From: Amycolatopsis deserti | GTDB taxonomy: Bacteria; Actinomycetota; Actinomycetes; Mycobacteriales; Pseudonocardiaceae | DNA: 64,000 nt | Direction: 5' to 3' | Assembly: GCF_014653945.1 (NCBI RefSeq) | Contig: NZ_BNAU01000006.1 | Span: 496,001-560,000 of the forward strand | Part shown: piece after piece, positions 17,541 through 26,655 of the stretch | Numbering within the stretch: position 1 is the first letter of the stretch | How the letters are laid out: every line of letters begins with the position of its first letter | Notes under the pieces: generated by a model | Seen by the model: only the letters and a program-made list of their open reading frames with translations | Databases searched by the model: none | What the model was told of the DNA's origin: nothing | Program-made: the position numbers and the translations under genes

Positions 17541-18545
17541 GTGAGCGAGGAATCGGAGCGCCCGGGCGCCGGGGGCGAAAGCACCCTCACCGTGTTGCTG
17601 GCCGGTGGTGTGAACCTGGCCATCGCGGTGATGAAGGCCGTGGCCGGCGTGATCACCGGCTCGGGGGCGATGCTGTCCGAGGCGGCGCACTCGGTGGCCG
17701 ACACGTTCACCGAGATCCTGCTGCTCACCGCGCTGCGCCGGTCCGGCCGCCCGGCGGACGTCATGCACCCGTTCGGGTACGGCAAGGAGCGGTACTTCTG
17801 GTCGCTGCTGGCCGCGGTGTCGATCTTCGCCTCCGGGGCGACGTTCGCGCTGTACGAAGGTTTCTCGACGGTGTTCGGGGAGCCGGCGGAGCAGACCAGC
17901 CCGGTCGTCGGGTACGTCGTGCTGGCGCTGGCGTTCGCGATGGAGTCGGTGTCGTGGACGCAGGCGTTCCGCCAGGTGCGGCGGGGCGCGGCCGAGCAGA
18001 ACCGGACGATCTGGAAGTTCCTGCGCTACATCGACGACCCCGCGCCGAAGACGGTGTTCCTGGAGGACTCGGCCGCGCTGATCGGGCTCGTGCTGGCGTT
18101 CGCCGGGGTGTTCCTGCACCACGTCACGGGTTCGGCGACCTACGACGGGATCGCGTCGATCCTGATCGGCCTGCTGCTGGCCGTCGTGGCGTACATCCTG
18201 GGGCGGACGAACCTGCGCCTGCTGATCGGCCGCCAGGCGGATCTGACGGTGGTGCGCGGGATCCGCGAGCACCTGTCGGGGGCGGCCGAGATCGAGTCGG
18301 TGGTCGATCTGCAGACGATGCTGCTGGGCACGGACCAGATCCTGGTCTGCGCCCGCGTGGACTTCGACGATGCGCTCGGGGCGTCGGACGTGGAGCGCGC
18401 GTGCGTCCGGCTGGCGGGCGAGCTGCACGAGGAGTTCTCCGACGTCACCGAGGTCTTCATCGAGCCGGTGCCGCGCAGCGACCCCGAGCTGCGCGCCGCG
18501 GTGCTCGCACGGTACGGCGACATCGCGAAGCGCTACGGCCGCTGA
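17541..18545 (+). CDS. Cation diffusion facilitator (CDF) metal transporter
   Basis: Proton-coupled export of divalent metal (Zn, Mn, Co or Fe not distinguishable). 334 aa with six transmembrane helices. Transport-site residues are visible as HSVAD in TM2 (SEAAHSVADTFTE) and EDSAALIG in TM5, followed by HPFGYGKERYFW, the conserved loop of the family. The cytoplasmic C-terminal metallochaperone-like domain (residues 235-320) has the expected beta-alpha-beta form ending VFIEPVP. GTG start. Close behind DUF742 (20 nt), so co-transcription is likely. Confidence 0.92.
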   Translation: MSEESERPGAGGESTLTVLLAGGVNLAIAVMKAVAGVITGSGAMLSEAAHSVADTFTEILLLTALRRSGRPADVMHPFGYGKERYFWSLLAAVSIFASGATFALYEGFSTVFGEPAEQTSPVVGYVVLALAFAMESVSWTQAFRQVRRGAAEQNRTIWKFLRYIDDPAPKTVFLEDSAALIGLVLAFAGVFLHHVTGSATYDGIASILIGLLLAVVAYILGRTNLRLLIGRQADLTVVRGIREHLSGAAEIESVVDLQTMLLGTDQILVCARVDFDDALGASDVERACVRLAGELHEEFSDVTEVFIEPVPRSDPELRAAVLARYGDIAKRYGR

Positions 18546-18680
18546 CTTCCGGCGGATGGAAGCGCCGCGCGATCCCGCGCCGATCTGGTGAACGCACTGC
18601 GCCCCTTGGTCGAACCCTGATCCCGCCTGCCGATAGTGTGCGCCCCACCAACTTGATCATCAAACTGTGGGGATCCGACA

Positions 18681-19553
18681 TTGCGCAAGATCCTGAGCCT
18701 CGCCGTGGCGTTCGCGGCTTCGACGGCCGTGCTGGCCGCGCCCGCGTCCGCAGCTGAGCTGCCCGAGGGCATGACCGCCGGTTACCTCGTCCTGGACCGG
18801 CGGACCGGCGAGACCTTCGCCGGCAACGAGCACCACCAGTACCGGTCCGCGTCGCTGGTCAAGCTGTTCATCGCGCTGGACTACCTGGAATCGCACGGGC
18901 CGGACCACGAGATCCCGGCCGACGACCTCGCCCTGCTCGAACCGATGCTGCGCTCCAGCAACGACGACGCGGCCAGCGTGCTGTGGGTGCGCGACGGCTG
19001 GGAGGAGATCGTCAACCGGATGGTGGCGAAGATCGGTCTCACCGACACCACGCCGCCGCCCGCGGAAAAGCGCGGCACCTGGGGCTACACCGCGGTCAGC
19101 GCCGCGGACATCGCGAAGACCTACGAGTACGTCCTGGAGGAGGCGCATCCGAAGTTCCGCGACTTCATCATGGACAACTTGGAGCAGGCCACGAAGTGCG
19201 GGGACGACGGGTTCGACCAGTCGTTCGGCATCCCGAGCGCCCTGCCGCGCGTCGGTGGCGTGAAGCAGGGCTGGTCCGGCTTCGGAGCGGCGCCGGCTCC
19301 CGGCGAGGAGTGTATCTCGGCGGACACCAAGCGGGTGCTCGCCTCGCCCGAGGCGCGGTCGGCGACCGCGCTCGCCTCCAGCGGGGACGTCGACCTGACC
19401 AGCCGTGTCATGCACACCTCCGGCACCGCCGACTCCGGCCACCGGCGGATCGTCGTCGTCCTGACCTCCCAGCCGACCACGCTGAGCTGGGCCGACTCGG
19501 CGGACCGGATCACCGACCTCACGCGCGAGGTGTACTACCGCGCCCTTGCGTGA
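18681..19553 (+). CDS. Secreted serine hydrolase of the class A beta-lactamase fold
   Basis: 290 aa with a clear Sec signal peptide (KILSLAVAFAASTAVLAAPASAA, cleavage after about residue 25). Active-site pieces: SLVK (SxxK serine, about residue 58), SSND near 94 in the SDN position, and VKQGW near 195 in the KTG position. The missing Glu166-type loop and short length suggest a beta-lactamase-related peptidase or lipid-modifying protein, not a resistance enzyme. Start is TTG at 18681 with no strong ribosome site. CECIS/TKCGD cysteines may pair outside the cell. Stands alone between CDF and TetR genes. Confidence 0.8.
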   Translation: MRKILSLAVAFAASTAVLAAPASAAELPEGMTAGYLVLDRRTGETFAGNEHHQYRSASLVKLFIALDYLESHGPDHEIPADDLALLEPMLRSSNDDAASVLWVRDGWEEIVNRMVAKIGLTDTTPPPAEKRGTWGYTAVSAADIAKTYEYVLEEAHPKFRDFIMDNLEQATKCGDDGFDQSFGIPSALPRVGGVKQGWSGFGAAPAPGEECISADTKRVLASPEARSATALASSGDVDLTSRVMHTSGTADSGHRRIVVVLTSQPTTLSWADSADRITDLTREVYYRALA

Positions 19554-19557
19554 AGCC

Positions 19558-19574
19558 GTGAATCAGTGGTTCAC
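19558..19574. promoter_or_regulatory. Palindromic operator just upstream of TetR start
   Basis: GTGAA (19558-19562) and TTCAC (19570-19574) flank TCAGTGG. Only 8 nt separate it from the GTG start, and no Shine-Dalgarno sequence is visible, so the TetR mRNA may be leaderless and self-repressed here. Confidence 0.5.
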
Positions 19575-19582
19575 TTCTTCAC

Positions 19583-20179
19583 GTGCCCTACCGTCGTACC
19601 CCGCAGGTCCAGGCTCGCCTCGACGCCCAGCGTAAGGCGATCCTGACCGCCGCGGCCGCGCTCCTGGCCGAGCGCGGCTACGCGGGGTGCTCGGTGAGCG
19701 CCGTCGCGGAGAAGGCGGGCATCGCGACCGGCACGGTCTACAAGCACTTCCCCGGCAAGGCGCAGCTGGTCGTCGAGCTGTTCCAGAGCATCGTCGGCCA
19801 CGAGGTCGCCGCCGTGCGGAAGGCAGCCGAGACGCCCGGCGACCCGGTCGAGCGGATCGTGGCGATCATCGAGACGTTCGCCGAGCGGGCGCTGAAGGTG
19901 CCACGTCAGGCGTACGCCCTGCTCGCCGAGCCCGTCGACGCCCCGATCGAGGCCGAGCGCATCGTGTTCCGCCGCGTGTTCCGGGACGAGATCGCCCGCC
20001 ACGTCTCGGCGGGCGTCCGCAGCGGCGAGCTGCCGCCGCAGGACGCCGACCTCACCGCCGCCGCCCTCGTCGGCGGCGCTGCCGAGGTGCTGATCGGACC
20101 ACTGACCACCGACAGCGCCGACGCGATCGGCGCGCTCCGCACGTTCATCGTCCGCGCTCTGGGAGGCCGCCATGCCTGA
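19583..20179 (+). CDS. TetR-family regulator, coupled to acyl-CoA dehydrogenase gene
   Basis: 198 aa. HTH from residue 14: RKAILTAAAALLAERGYAGCSVSAVAEKAGIATGTVYKHFPGKAQLV, with the YKHF signature. The last 8 nt overlap the acyl-CoA dehydrogenase gene, so the two are expressed together, and the repressor probably senses an acyl-CoA or related ligand, as fatty-acid-linked TetR proteins do. GTG start at 19583 lies directly after a palindrome that it may bind. Confidence 0.92.
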   Translation: MPYRRTPQVQARLDAQRKAILTAAAALLAERGYAGCSVSAVAEKAGIATGTVYKHFPGKAQLVVELFQSIVGHEVAAVRKAAETPGDPVERIVAIIETFAERALKVPRQAYALLAEPVDAPIEAERIVFRRVFRDEIARHVSAGVRSGELPPQDADLTAAALVGGAAEVLIGPLTTDSADAIGALRTFIVRALGGRHA

Positions 20180-21785
20180 CACTCACGAAGTCCTCAACCA
20201 GGTCCCGCCGCTGGTCGGCTACGACGTGGCCGGCGACGCCGCGCTGCTGGAGGGGCTGCGCCGGGAAGGCGGCGGCTGGGCCGAGGACGAGGTGCACGAG
20301 CTGGGCCGCCTGGCCGGCAGCGCCCAGGGTCAGGAGTGGGGCCGGGTCGCCAACGAGAACCCGCCGGTCCTGCACACGCACGACCGCTACGGCCACCGCG
20401 TCGACGAGGTCGAGTACCACCCGTACTACCACGAGCTGATGAAGGTCGCGGTCGAGCACGGCCTGCACGCGGCGCCGTGGGTGTCCGACCGGGCCGGCGC
20501 GCACGTCGCGCGCGCGGCGAAGGTGCTGGTGTGGAACCAGGCCGAGGGCGGGCACGTATGCCCGATCTCGATGACCTACGCCGCGGTCCCGACGCTGCGG
20601 CACAACCCGGAGCTGGCCGCGGTGTACGAGCCGCTGCTCGCCGCGCCGGTGTACGACTACGGCCTGCGCGTGCCCACCACCAAGCGCGGCCTGATCGCCG
20701 GCATGTCGATGACGGAGAAGCAGGGCGGTTCGGACGTCCGCGCCAACACGACCACCGCGCAGCCCGCGGGCGACGGCACGTACGTCCTGACCGGGCACAA
20801 GTGGTTCACCTCGGCACCGATGTCGGACATGTTCCTGACGCTGGCGCAGGCGCCCGGCGGGCTGTCCTGCTTCATGCTGCCGCGTGTGCTGCCGGACGGG
20901 TCCCGCAACCGCATCTTCTTCCAGCGCCTCAAGGACAAGCTGGGCAACAAGTCGAACGCCTCGTCCGAGATCGAGTACGACGGCGCGGTCGGCTGGCTCG
21001 TCGGCGAAGAGGGCCGCGGCGTGCCGACCATCATCGAGATGGTCAACAACACCCGCCTCGACTGCGTCCTCGGCAGCGCCTCGCTGATGCGCCAGGCCGT
21101 CGTGCAGGCCGTGCACCACGCGCGGCACCGGTCGGCGTTCGGCGCGAAGCTCGTCGACCAGCCGGCGATGGCGAACGTGCTGGCGGACCTGGTCGTGGAG
21201 TCCGAGGCGGCGACGACCGTCGCGATGCGGCTGGCCGGCGCCACCGCCGACCCGGACCAGCAGGCATTCCGCCGCCTCGCGCTCGCGGTCACCAAGTACT
21301 GGGTGTGCAAGCGCGGTGCCGCGCACACCGCCGAGGCGCTGGAATGCCTGGGCGGCAACGGTTACGTCGAGGACTCCGGCATGCCGCGGCTCTACCGGGA
21401 GGCGCCGCTGCTGTCCATTTGGGAGGGTTCGGGCAACGTCGCGGCGCTGGATTCGTTGCGTGCCATGGGCAAGCAGCCGGAGTCGGTGGAGGCGTTCTTC
21501 GCCGAACTAGACCTCGCCGCGGGCGCCGACGCGCGCCTGGACGACGCGATCGCCCGGGTGCGCAAGGAGCTGTCCGACCTGGAGGACCTCCAGTACCGGG
21601 CGCGGCGGCTGGCCGAGATGATGGCCCTGGTGCTGCAGGGTTCCCTGCTGGTGCGCTTCGCCCCGAAGGCGGTGGCGGACGCGTTCTGCGCGTCGCGCCT
21701 CGGCGGGGACTGGGGCGTCGCGTTCGGCACGTTGCCGACCGCGGTGGACACCAGGGCCGTCATCGAGCGGGCGTTCGTCAGCTGA
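20172..21785 (+). CDS. Acyl-CoA dehydrogenase, AidB-like
   Basis: 537 aa, close to the length of AidB and longer than ordinary acyl-CoA dehydrogenases. FAD-dependent oxidation of acyl-CoA, or an alkylation-response protector in the AidB group. Motifs: MTEKQGGSDVRAN and LTGHKWFTSAPMSD (flavin site), RLDCVLGSASLMRQA, RSAFGAKLVDQP, and ECLGGNGYVEDSGMPRLYREAPLLSIWEGSGN containing the AidB-type catalytic region. Translationally overlapped by the upstream TetR gene; its end overlaps the convergent sugar porter gene by 8 nt. Electrons probably pass to ETF and the EtfD-like reductase, which lies 4 kb away. Confidence 0.9.
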   Translation: MPDTHEVLNQVPPLVGYDVAGDAALLEGLRREGGGWAEDEVHELGRLAGSAQGQEWGRVANENPPVLHTHDRYGHRVDEVEYHPYYHELMKVAVEHGLHAAPWVSDRAGAHVARAAKVLVWNQAEGGHVCPISMTYAAVPTLRHNPELAAVYEPLLAAPVYDYGLRVPTTKRGLIAGMSMTEKQGGSDVRANTTTAQPAGDGTYVLTGHKWFTSAPMSDMFLTLAQAPGGLSCFMLPRVLPDGSRNRIFFQRLKDKLGNKSNASSEIEYDGAVGWLVGEEGRGVPTIIEMVNNTRLDCVLGSASLMRQAVVQAVHHARHRSAFGAKLVDQPAMANVLADLVVESEAATTVAMRLAGATADPDQQAFRRLALAVTKYWVCKRGAAHTAEALECLGGNGYVEDSGMPRLYREAPLLSIWEGSGNVAALDSLRAMGKQPESVEAFFAELDLAAGADARLDDAIARVRKELSDLEDLQYRARRLAEMMALVLQGSLLVRFAPKAVADAFCASRLGGDWGVAFGTLPTAVDTRAVIERAFVS

Positions 21786-23199
21786 CGTCCTCGATCGCGG
21801 TGCCCTTCGTCTCGCGGACGAACCGCAGCGCGAACGGGATGCTCAGCAGCGCGAACGCCGCGTAGATCCAGTAGGTGACCGACAGGTTCCAGTCGGCCAT
21901 GCTCGGGAAGCTGACCGTGACCGCCCAGTTCGCGACCCAGTTCGCCGCGGTTCCGACCGCGAGGGCCGCGCCGCGGATGCGCAGCGGGAACATCTCGCCG
22001 AGCATGACCCACAGGATCACGCCCCACGACATCGCGAAGGAGATCACGAACAGGTTCGCGAACACCAGCGCGACCGGGCCCCACGCACCGGGCAGGCTCA
22101 GCTCGCCGTTGACCGTAACGGCGTTGCCGAACGCGATCGCGGCCACGCCGAGGCCGACCAGCATTCCGGCCGAGCCGATCAGCAGCAGCGGCTTGCGACC
22201 GACCTTGTCGATGAAGGCGATCGCGATGAACGTGCCGATGATGTTGATGACCGGGCTGACCATCGAGATCAGCAGCGAGTCGGTGTTCTGGCCGACCGAG
22301 TGCCACAGCGTGTCGCTGTAGTAGAAGATCACGTTGATGCCGACGAACTGCTGGAACACCGCCAGCGCGATGCCCACCCAGACGATCGGCAGCAGCCCGA
22401 ACCGGCCACCGACGAGGTCGCGGACCGTGGACCGCTTCTCGGTGCGCAGGCTGCGGCGGATGTCTTCGAGCTTGGTGTCGACGTCCCCGCCCTCGACCTC
22501 GCGCAGCACCTTGCGGGCCTTGTCGATCTTGCCGTTGGCCAGCAGGAAGTGCGGCGACTCGGGGATGATCGAGGCGAGGACGAAGTAGATCACCGCGGGC
22601 ACGGCCGCGGCGCCGAGCATCCACTGCCACGGCTCGATGCCGCCCAGGTTGCCGTTGAGGTCGTGGGCGCCGTCCGCGCCGACCGGGGCCACCGCCTTGA
22701 TGACCCAGTTGACCAGCGCCGACACCCCGATGCCGAGGACGATCGCCAGCTGTTGCAGCGAGGCGAGCCGTCCGCGGTAGGCGGGCGGCGCGACCTCGGC
22801 GATGTAGGCCGGGCCGATGACCGAGGCGACACCGATCGCGATGCCGCCGACCACGCGCCAGATCGCCAGGTCCCACACGCTGAACGGGAACATCGCTCCG
22901 AGGGCGCTGACCAGGAACAGGACCGCCGCGAGCTGCATGGTCCGGATGCGGCCGATCCGGTCGGACAGCAGTCCGCCGAACCAGGCGCCCACGGCCGAAC
23001 CGATCAGCGCGCTCGACACGGTCAGCCCGGTCACCCCGTCACCGACCTCGAAGTGCCGCTGGATGCCGAGAACGGCACCGTTGATGTTCGAGCTGTCGTA
23101 CCCGAACAGGAACCCGCCGACCGCGGCCGCGCCGGCGATGAACACGACATGGGCGAGATGTTGCTGACCGGCTCGCTCCCCGGTCGTCGTCGAACTCAC
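21778..23199 (-). CDS. MFS sugar/proton symporter (sugar porter family)
   Basis: 473 aa, 12 transmembrane helices. Sugar-porter hallmarks: GGFLFGYDSSNINGA in TM1, DRIGRIRTM and DKVGRKPLL after TM2 and TM8, PESPHFLL in the central loop, QQFVGINVIFYYS in TM7, and the closing RFVRETKGT (normally PETKG). Imports a monosaccharide with protons. GTG start at 23199. Monocistronic and convergent with the acyl-CoA dehydrogenase gene. A GntR/HutC-type palindrome lies 54 bp upstream. Confidence 0.93.
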   Translation of the reverse strand: MSSTTTGERAGQQHLAHVVFIAGAAAVGGFLFGYDSSNINGAVLGIQRHFEVGDGVTGLTVSSALIGSAVGAWFGGLLSDRIGRIRTMQLAAVLFLVSALGAMFPFSVWDLAIWRVVGGIAIGVASVIGPAYIAEVAPPAYRGRLASLQQLAIVLGIGVSALVNWVIKAVAPVGADGAHDLNGNLGGIEPWQWMLGAAAVPAVIYFVLASIIPESPHFLLANGKIDKARKVLREVEGGDVDTKLEDIRRSLRTEKRSTVRDLVGGRFGLLPIVWVGIALAVFQQFVGINVIFYYSDTLWHSVGQNTDSLLISMVSPVINIIGTFIAIAFIDKVGRKPLLLIGSAGMLVGLGVAAIAFGNAVTVNGELSLPGAWGPVALVFANLFVISFAMSWGVILWVMLGEMFPLRIRGAALAVGTAANWVANWAVTVSFPSMADWNLSVTYWIYAAFALLSIPFALRFVRETKGTAIEDVS

Positions 23200-23252
23200 G
23201 ACCCGTGCTCCTTTGCCTGAGGTGATGCCTCCATTCGGAGCAACCTACAAAA

Positions 23253-23264
23253 TGGTCCAGTCCA
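23253..23264. promoter_or_regulatory. DasR/HutC-like operator upstream of sugar porter
   Basis: TGGTCCAGTCCA matches the dre core TGGTCTAGACCA at 10 of 12 positions. It lies 54 bp upstream of the GTG start, in an otherwise featureless 279-bp gap. The link to a DasR-like regulator is inferred. Confidence 0.45.
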
Positions 23265-23478
23265 TGCCGTACCACCGGGTGACATGGACCACCGGGTTGT
23301 GGGAGTTTGCCCATCGATCGTCAGCCACGCGCCCCCGTCGAACACCGGGCAGCCCGGCCAGCCGCGTGACCACCTCGTCTTCGAGGCTCACGCGGCCACG
23401 CTGCGCCGCCGGTTCATCGAACCCGGCAGCCCCTGACTCACGGCAAAGGCGAAGGCTTGAACCGCACCGTCATGGCCT

Positions 23479-24060
23479 CTAGCGGTTGGTGTCGGCGGTG
23501 TGGAAGTTCAAGTACGCCCGGGACGGCGTCGGGCCGCGCTGGCCCTGGTAGCGGGACCCGACGGCGGCCGAGCCGTACGGGTTCTCGGCCGGGCTGGTGA
23601 GCCGGAACAGGCACAGCTGGCCGATCTTCATCCCCGGCCACAGGGTGATCGGCAGGTTCGCGACGTTCGACAGCTCGAGCGTGATGTGCCCGGTGAAGCC
23701 GGGGTCGATGAAGCCCGCGGTGGAGTGCGTGAGCAGCCCGAGCCGGCCCAGCGACGACTTGCCCTCGAGCCGCCCGGCGAGGTCGTCGGGCAGCGTGACC
23801 AGCTCGAACGTGGACGCGAGCACGAACTCACCCGGGTGGAGGACGAAGGCGTCGTCGCCGTCCTTCTCCACCAGCGAGGTCAGCTCGTCCTGCTGGAGCT
23901 TGGGGTCGATGTGGGTGTACTGGCTGTTGTTGAACACCCGGAAGAACCGGTCCAGCCGCACGTCGATGCTCGACGGCTGGAGCATCGCCGGATCGAAGGG
24001 GTCGATGCCGAGACGGCCGGCTTCGAGCTCTTTGCGGAGGTCGCGGTCACTGAGCAGCAC
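23479..24060 (-). CDS. dcd: dCTP deaminase (possibly bifunctional dCTP deaminase/dUTPase)
   Basis: 193 aa, full family length. Converts dCTP toward dUMP for thymidylate synthesis. Conserved parts: [87 protein letters not shown] with the catalytic glutamate, and the nucleotide-gripping tail [13 protein letters not shown]. Mycobacterial homologues also hydrolyse dUTP, so bifunctionality is likely. Follows the DUF2236 gene by 9 nt. Confidence 0.97.
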   Translation of the reverse strand: MLLSDRDLRKELEAGRLGIDPFDPAMLQPSSIDVRLDRFFRVFNNSQYTHIDPKLQQDELTSLVEKDGDDAFVLHPGEFVLASTFELVTLPDDLAGRLEGKSSLGRLGLLTHSTAGFIDPGFTGHITLELSNVANLPITLWPGMKIGQLCLFRLTSPAENPYGSAAVGSRYQGQRGPTPSRAYLNFHTADTNR

Positions 24061-24069
24061 GCTCTAACC

Positions 24070-25287
24070 CTAGGCAGCCCGCATGTGCCGCGCGTAGGTG
24101 GGATCCAGCTTGAACACCCGGCCGAGCCGCTCGACGTAGCGGCGGCGCTCGAGTGCGCCGATGTACTCCTGCAGCGCTGTGGCGCCGGGGATGAAGCGCC
24201 GCGCGGTCTCGGCCGCGAAGTTGCCCGCGGCGACGGCGAGGATGGCGCCTTGGGCGATCGGGTCGTTGGGGATCTCCAGGAAGTCGGCGTTCGACTTGCC
24301 CAGCACGAGGCGGCTGATGGAGGAGTGCACGGCGACCGAGACGTGGGACAGCACCTTGCCCACGGCGCCGCGCCCCGCGCCGATGGCGGCGTGCGAGTCG
24401 ATCAGGGCCTTGGCGAGGCGCTTGCTGTCCTCGTCCGGGATGAACTCGGTGGACGCGAGCAGCCAGAACAGGCGCCACGCGTCCTCCTCGGTGGCCGGCA
24501 GGAGCTCCTCGTCGACGCCGACCAGCCAGCCGACGTAGCGCCAGAGGTGCAGGATGTCGGCCCGCTCGCGGTCGCTGAACCGGATGCCGAGGAGCTGCGT
24601 GCCGTAGACGAAGACGAGCGAGAAGAGCAGCAGCGTGCCGGCGGTCTGGACCTGGTTGACGGGCTTGTCCCACTCGTCGTAATCCCAGTCCGGGCGGCGG
24701 TTCATGGCGGCGCGGACGTGGGCGTGCACGAGCCGGACGCGCAGGGCGGAGGCGTAGCCGCTGTGGCCGACCGCCAGCGCGCCGGGGGTCGTGACGTCCA
24801 TCCACCACGCCGCGGTCTCGACCAGGCGCTGGCTGGCCATCCGCTCGATCTCCCCGGTGGCGACGAGGGTCTTGGTGGCGCGCGAGGCGAGGTAGCCGCC
24901 CATCAGCGACATGTCGCCGAGCGGGAAGAGGCCGAGGACGCCGGTGCGGATGATGGCCTTGGCGCCCCGGTCGAGGCGCGACGGGTCGACCCAGTACGGG
25001 GTGGCCTCCACGTGCTCGAAGAAGTCGACCAGTTCGCGCGGCGGGTCGTCGAGGCTGTGGATGCCGTCGGTGAGGGCCTGTTCGAACAACCGGCGCCCGC
25101 GGTTCTTCGGCAGCCGGTGGAACAGGGCGACGACCGCGTCGGCCTTGGGGTCCTGCGCCTGGGCGAACTCCCGGAAGCGGCGCATCTGGCGTTCGGTCGC
25201 GCGGATGTCGTGCTTGACGAAGAGCTTGGCCGCGAGGCTGAACCCCCCGCGGCGGAACAACTCGGGATCCGGCAGTCGCTCGTCCAT
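24070..25287 (-). CDS. DUF2236 / MpaB-type oxygenase-like protein
   Basis: 405 aa, soluble, mostly helical. Matches the family of latex-clearing protein and mycophenolic-acid MpaB relatives, which bind b-type heme: the histidine of DxSHAAIG and the Arg/His-rich helix DWDYDEWDKPVNQVQTAGTLLLFS are typical, as are DRERADILHLWRYVGWLVGVDEELLP and the closing RRYVERLGRVF. ATG at 25287 with GAGGGTGG upstream is used; an upstream in-frame start would overlap the operator. Reaction unknown. Probably transcribed with dcd by proximity. Confidence 0.82.
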   Translation of the reverse strand: MDERLPDPELFRRGGFSLAAKLFVKHDIRATERQMRRFREFAQAQDPKADAVVALFHRLPKNRGRRLFEQALTDGIHSLDDPPRELVDFFEHVEATPYWVDPSRLDRGAKAIIRTGVLGLFPLGDMSLMGGYLASRATKTLVATGEIERMASQRLVETAAWWMDVTTPGALAVGHSGYASALRVRLVHAHVRAAMNRRPDWDYDEWDKPVNQVQTAGTLLLFSLVFVYGTQLLGIRFSDRERADILHLWRYVGWLVGVDEELLPATEEDAWRLFWLLASTEFIPDEDSKRLAKALIDSHAAIGAGRGAVGKVLSHVSVAVHSSISRLVLGKSNADFLEIPNDPIAQGAILAVAAGNFAAETARRFIPGATALQEYIGALERRRYVERLGRVFKLDPTYARHMRAA

Positions 25288-25304
25288 GCACCCACCACCC
25301 TCTC

Positions 25305-25320
25305 GACAACGAGTGTTGTC
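25305..25320. promoter_or_regulatory. Inverted-repeat operator before the DUF2236 gene
   Basis: GACAAC and GTTGTC flank GAGT, 18 bp upstream of the start codon; the form is that of a TetR-type operator. No regulator gene is adjacent, so it is probably a trans-acting site. Confidence 0.5.
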
Positions 25321-25388
25321 ACTTGCTCCCCAGAGAGTCAAGGGGGTGGCTTCCCGAGGGGGCGACGTTGTGTATGCTGTGCGTCGCT

Positions 25389-25459
25389 GCGGATGTAGTT
25401 CAATGGTAGAACATCAGCTTCCCAAGCTGAGAACGCGGGTTCGATTCCCGTCATCCGCT
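25389..25459 (+). tRNA. tRNA-Gly (CCC anticodon)
   Basis: 71-nt cloverleaf. Acceptor GCGGATG (25389-25395) pairs with CATCCGC (25452-25458); anticodon stem TCAGC/GCTGA encloses TTCCCAA, giving CCC; T arm CGGGTTCGATTCCCG is intact; discriminator T, CCA not encoded. The 3' half from 25420 serves as the attachment core of the downstream element and is restored there, so the tRNA remains whole. Confidence 0.97.
25420..25457 (+). repeat. att core repeat, copy 1 (3' half of tRNA-Gly)
   Basis: 38 bp identical to 27002-27039, starting in the anticodon loop and ending in the acceptor stem. Integration into the tRNA 3' half is typical for actinomycete integrative elements. The similarity continues, less perfectly, through the adjoining hairpin to about 25527. 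Confidence 0.93.
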
Positions 25460-25467
25460 CTTCACGC

Positions 25468-25510
25468 GAAGGCCCAGGTCAGCGGGTGTCTACTCCGGAC
25501 CTGGGCCTTC
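25468..25510. terminator. Hairpin between tRNA-Gly and integrase remnant
   Basis: GAAGGCCCAGGTC (25468-25480) and GACCTGGGCCTTC (25498-25510) pair perfectly over 13 bp. It serves as terminator for the tRNA and the facing integrase. The copy after the second att (27051-27093) has one mismatch. Confidence 0.75.
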
Positions 25511-25553
25511 GTCGTGTCTTGATCATCTTCGGTCGCGGGCCATTAACGTGCCA

Positions 25554-26030
25554 TTAGCCCTCATCCGTGGCCCCCTTCCGGTGCTCCTCGACGAGCCGCG
25601 AGAGCCGGTCCGCGATCCGCTCGTCAGCCTCGCTGGTCGCCCGCTGGTAGATGAGGGCCGCCCGCATGTCGTCGTGCCCCATCCGGGCCATGAGGTCCTT
25701 GGTCGAGGTCCCGGCCTTGGAGGCCCAGATGTTGCCCGCGTGTCGCAGGTCATGGAAGTGCAGGCCCTTGAGCCCCATCTTCGCGACGACCTCAGTCCAC
25801 CGGGTCCGCTGGTTGAAGTTCGGCCGACGTAGGGCGTTGCCGTCCCGCTCGCCGGTGAACAGCAGCGCGAGCTGATCCGGCTCACGTAGGTGTCCAGGTG
25901 CTTCACCACCTCCGGTCGGACGGCCGCCGGGATGATCACCGTCCGCACACCGGCCCGCGACTTCGGCGGCCCGACTGTCAGCCCCTTCCCGCTGACCTCG
26001 ACGAGTCGGCGCCGACTGATCCTGCGCCAG
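25554..26030 (-). pseudogene. Tyrosine integrase A remnant (C-terminal catalytic part, frameshifted)
   Basis: Retains the catalytic end of a phage-type integrase: LHFHDLRHAGNIWASKAG (HxxR), LMARMGHDDMRAALIYQR (GH and the tyrosine nucleophile) and a helical tail. Upstream of about 25888 the homologous sequence RRRLVEVSGKGL, PPKSRAGVRTVIIP and KHLDTYV is in another frame, so a frameshift separates the two. The N-terminal DNA-binding half is missing. The gene's end lies 95 bp from the tRNA, its expected place. Not functional as it stands. Confidence 0.85.
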
Positions 26031-26167
26031 GGTGGTATCCCAGGCGGTCATCGTCTTGCCGAACTTGCCTCTATGGGATCAAGGCGGCGCGCACGCGCGC
26101 CGCTAGCCCGCCCGGCCTGCCGCTCCGCTCCCGCCGGCGGCCTGGCCCGCTCGGCCCCCGCTTCCTC

Positions 26168-26584
26168 CTACTGCATCCGAGTCGGCCAGCGTAGGTCGAT
26201 GTCGGGGCATCGCCGGTACCACCAAGCCAGATCGAGGGGCGCGAGCGGATATGGCAGGGTGCGTTTCGCGTATTCACGGTCCAGCGGGTCGACGAGGCGT
26301 CTCAAGCGGTCGGCTGCGAACGCAGGTAGGTCCCGCATGACCTCGTCCAGCTCCGATCGGCAGTACGGCATCTCACAGCAATCGGAGTGGTCGGTACCCG
26401 GCCAGCCGTGTCGAGCGGCTTCTCGCCACTCGTCGAGCATCCGAGCTGTCCAACCGGGCGAAGGCTCAACACGGGCGATGTAATCAAGGACCGCCGGAGA
26501 AATACCCCGGATCTGCGACGGCCGGTAACGGCGTGGGCGGCTAGGGAGCGCGGCACGTACCGCGCCTGCGGACCTACGCGGCAT
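26168..26584 (-). CDS. Hypothetical protein in integrative element A
   Basis: 138 aa, soluble, with no family recognised. A basic N-terminus (RSAGAVRAALPSRPRRYRPSQIRG) precedes a helical region containing ARMLDEWREAARHGWPGTDHSDCCEMPYC and PAFAADRLRRLVDPLDREYAKRTLP, then a Trp-rich end (LAWWYRRCPDIDLRWP). Four cysteines and two histidines might bind a metal, but spacing matches no common finger. ATG follows AAAGGACG, a good ribosome site. It is the only gene in element A that looks undamaged. Between it and the integrase remnant lies a GC-rich stretch with an 8-bp hairpin (26084-26103). Confidence 0.6.
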   Translation of the reverse strand: MPRRSAGAVRAALPSRPRRYRPSQIRGISPAVLDYIARVEPSPGWTARMLDEWREAARHGWPGTDHSDCCEMPYCRSELDEVMRDLPAFAADRLRRLVDPLDREYAKRTLPYPLAPLDLAWWYRRCPDIDLRWPTRMQ

Positions 26585-26655
26585 CGTCCTTTCGGAAGAT
26601 CGTCATGCCCCCATCTTGGCACTCCTCGGACCTGCGCCGCCAGGGGACAGAGCGC

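Noticed and set aside
16755..18428. 557-codon minus-strand frame with Ser/Gly-rich C-terminus
   Set aside because: Antisense to the DUF742 and CDF genes; the Ser/Gly tract mirrors the Pro/Glu-rich arm.
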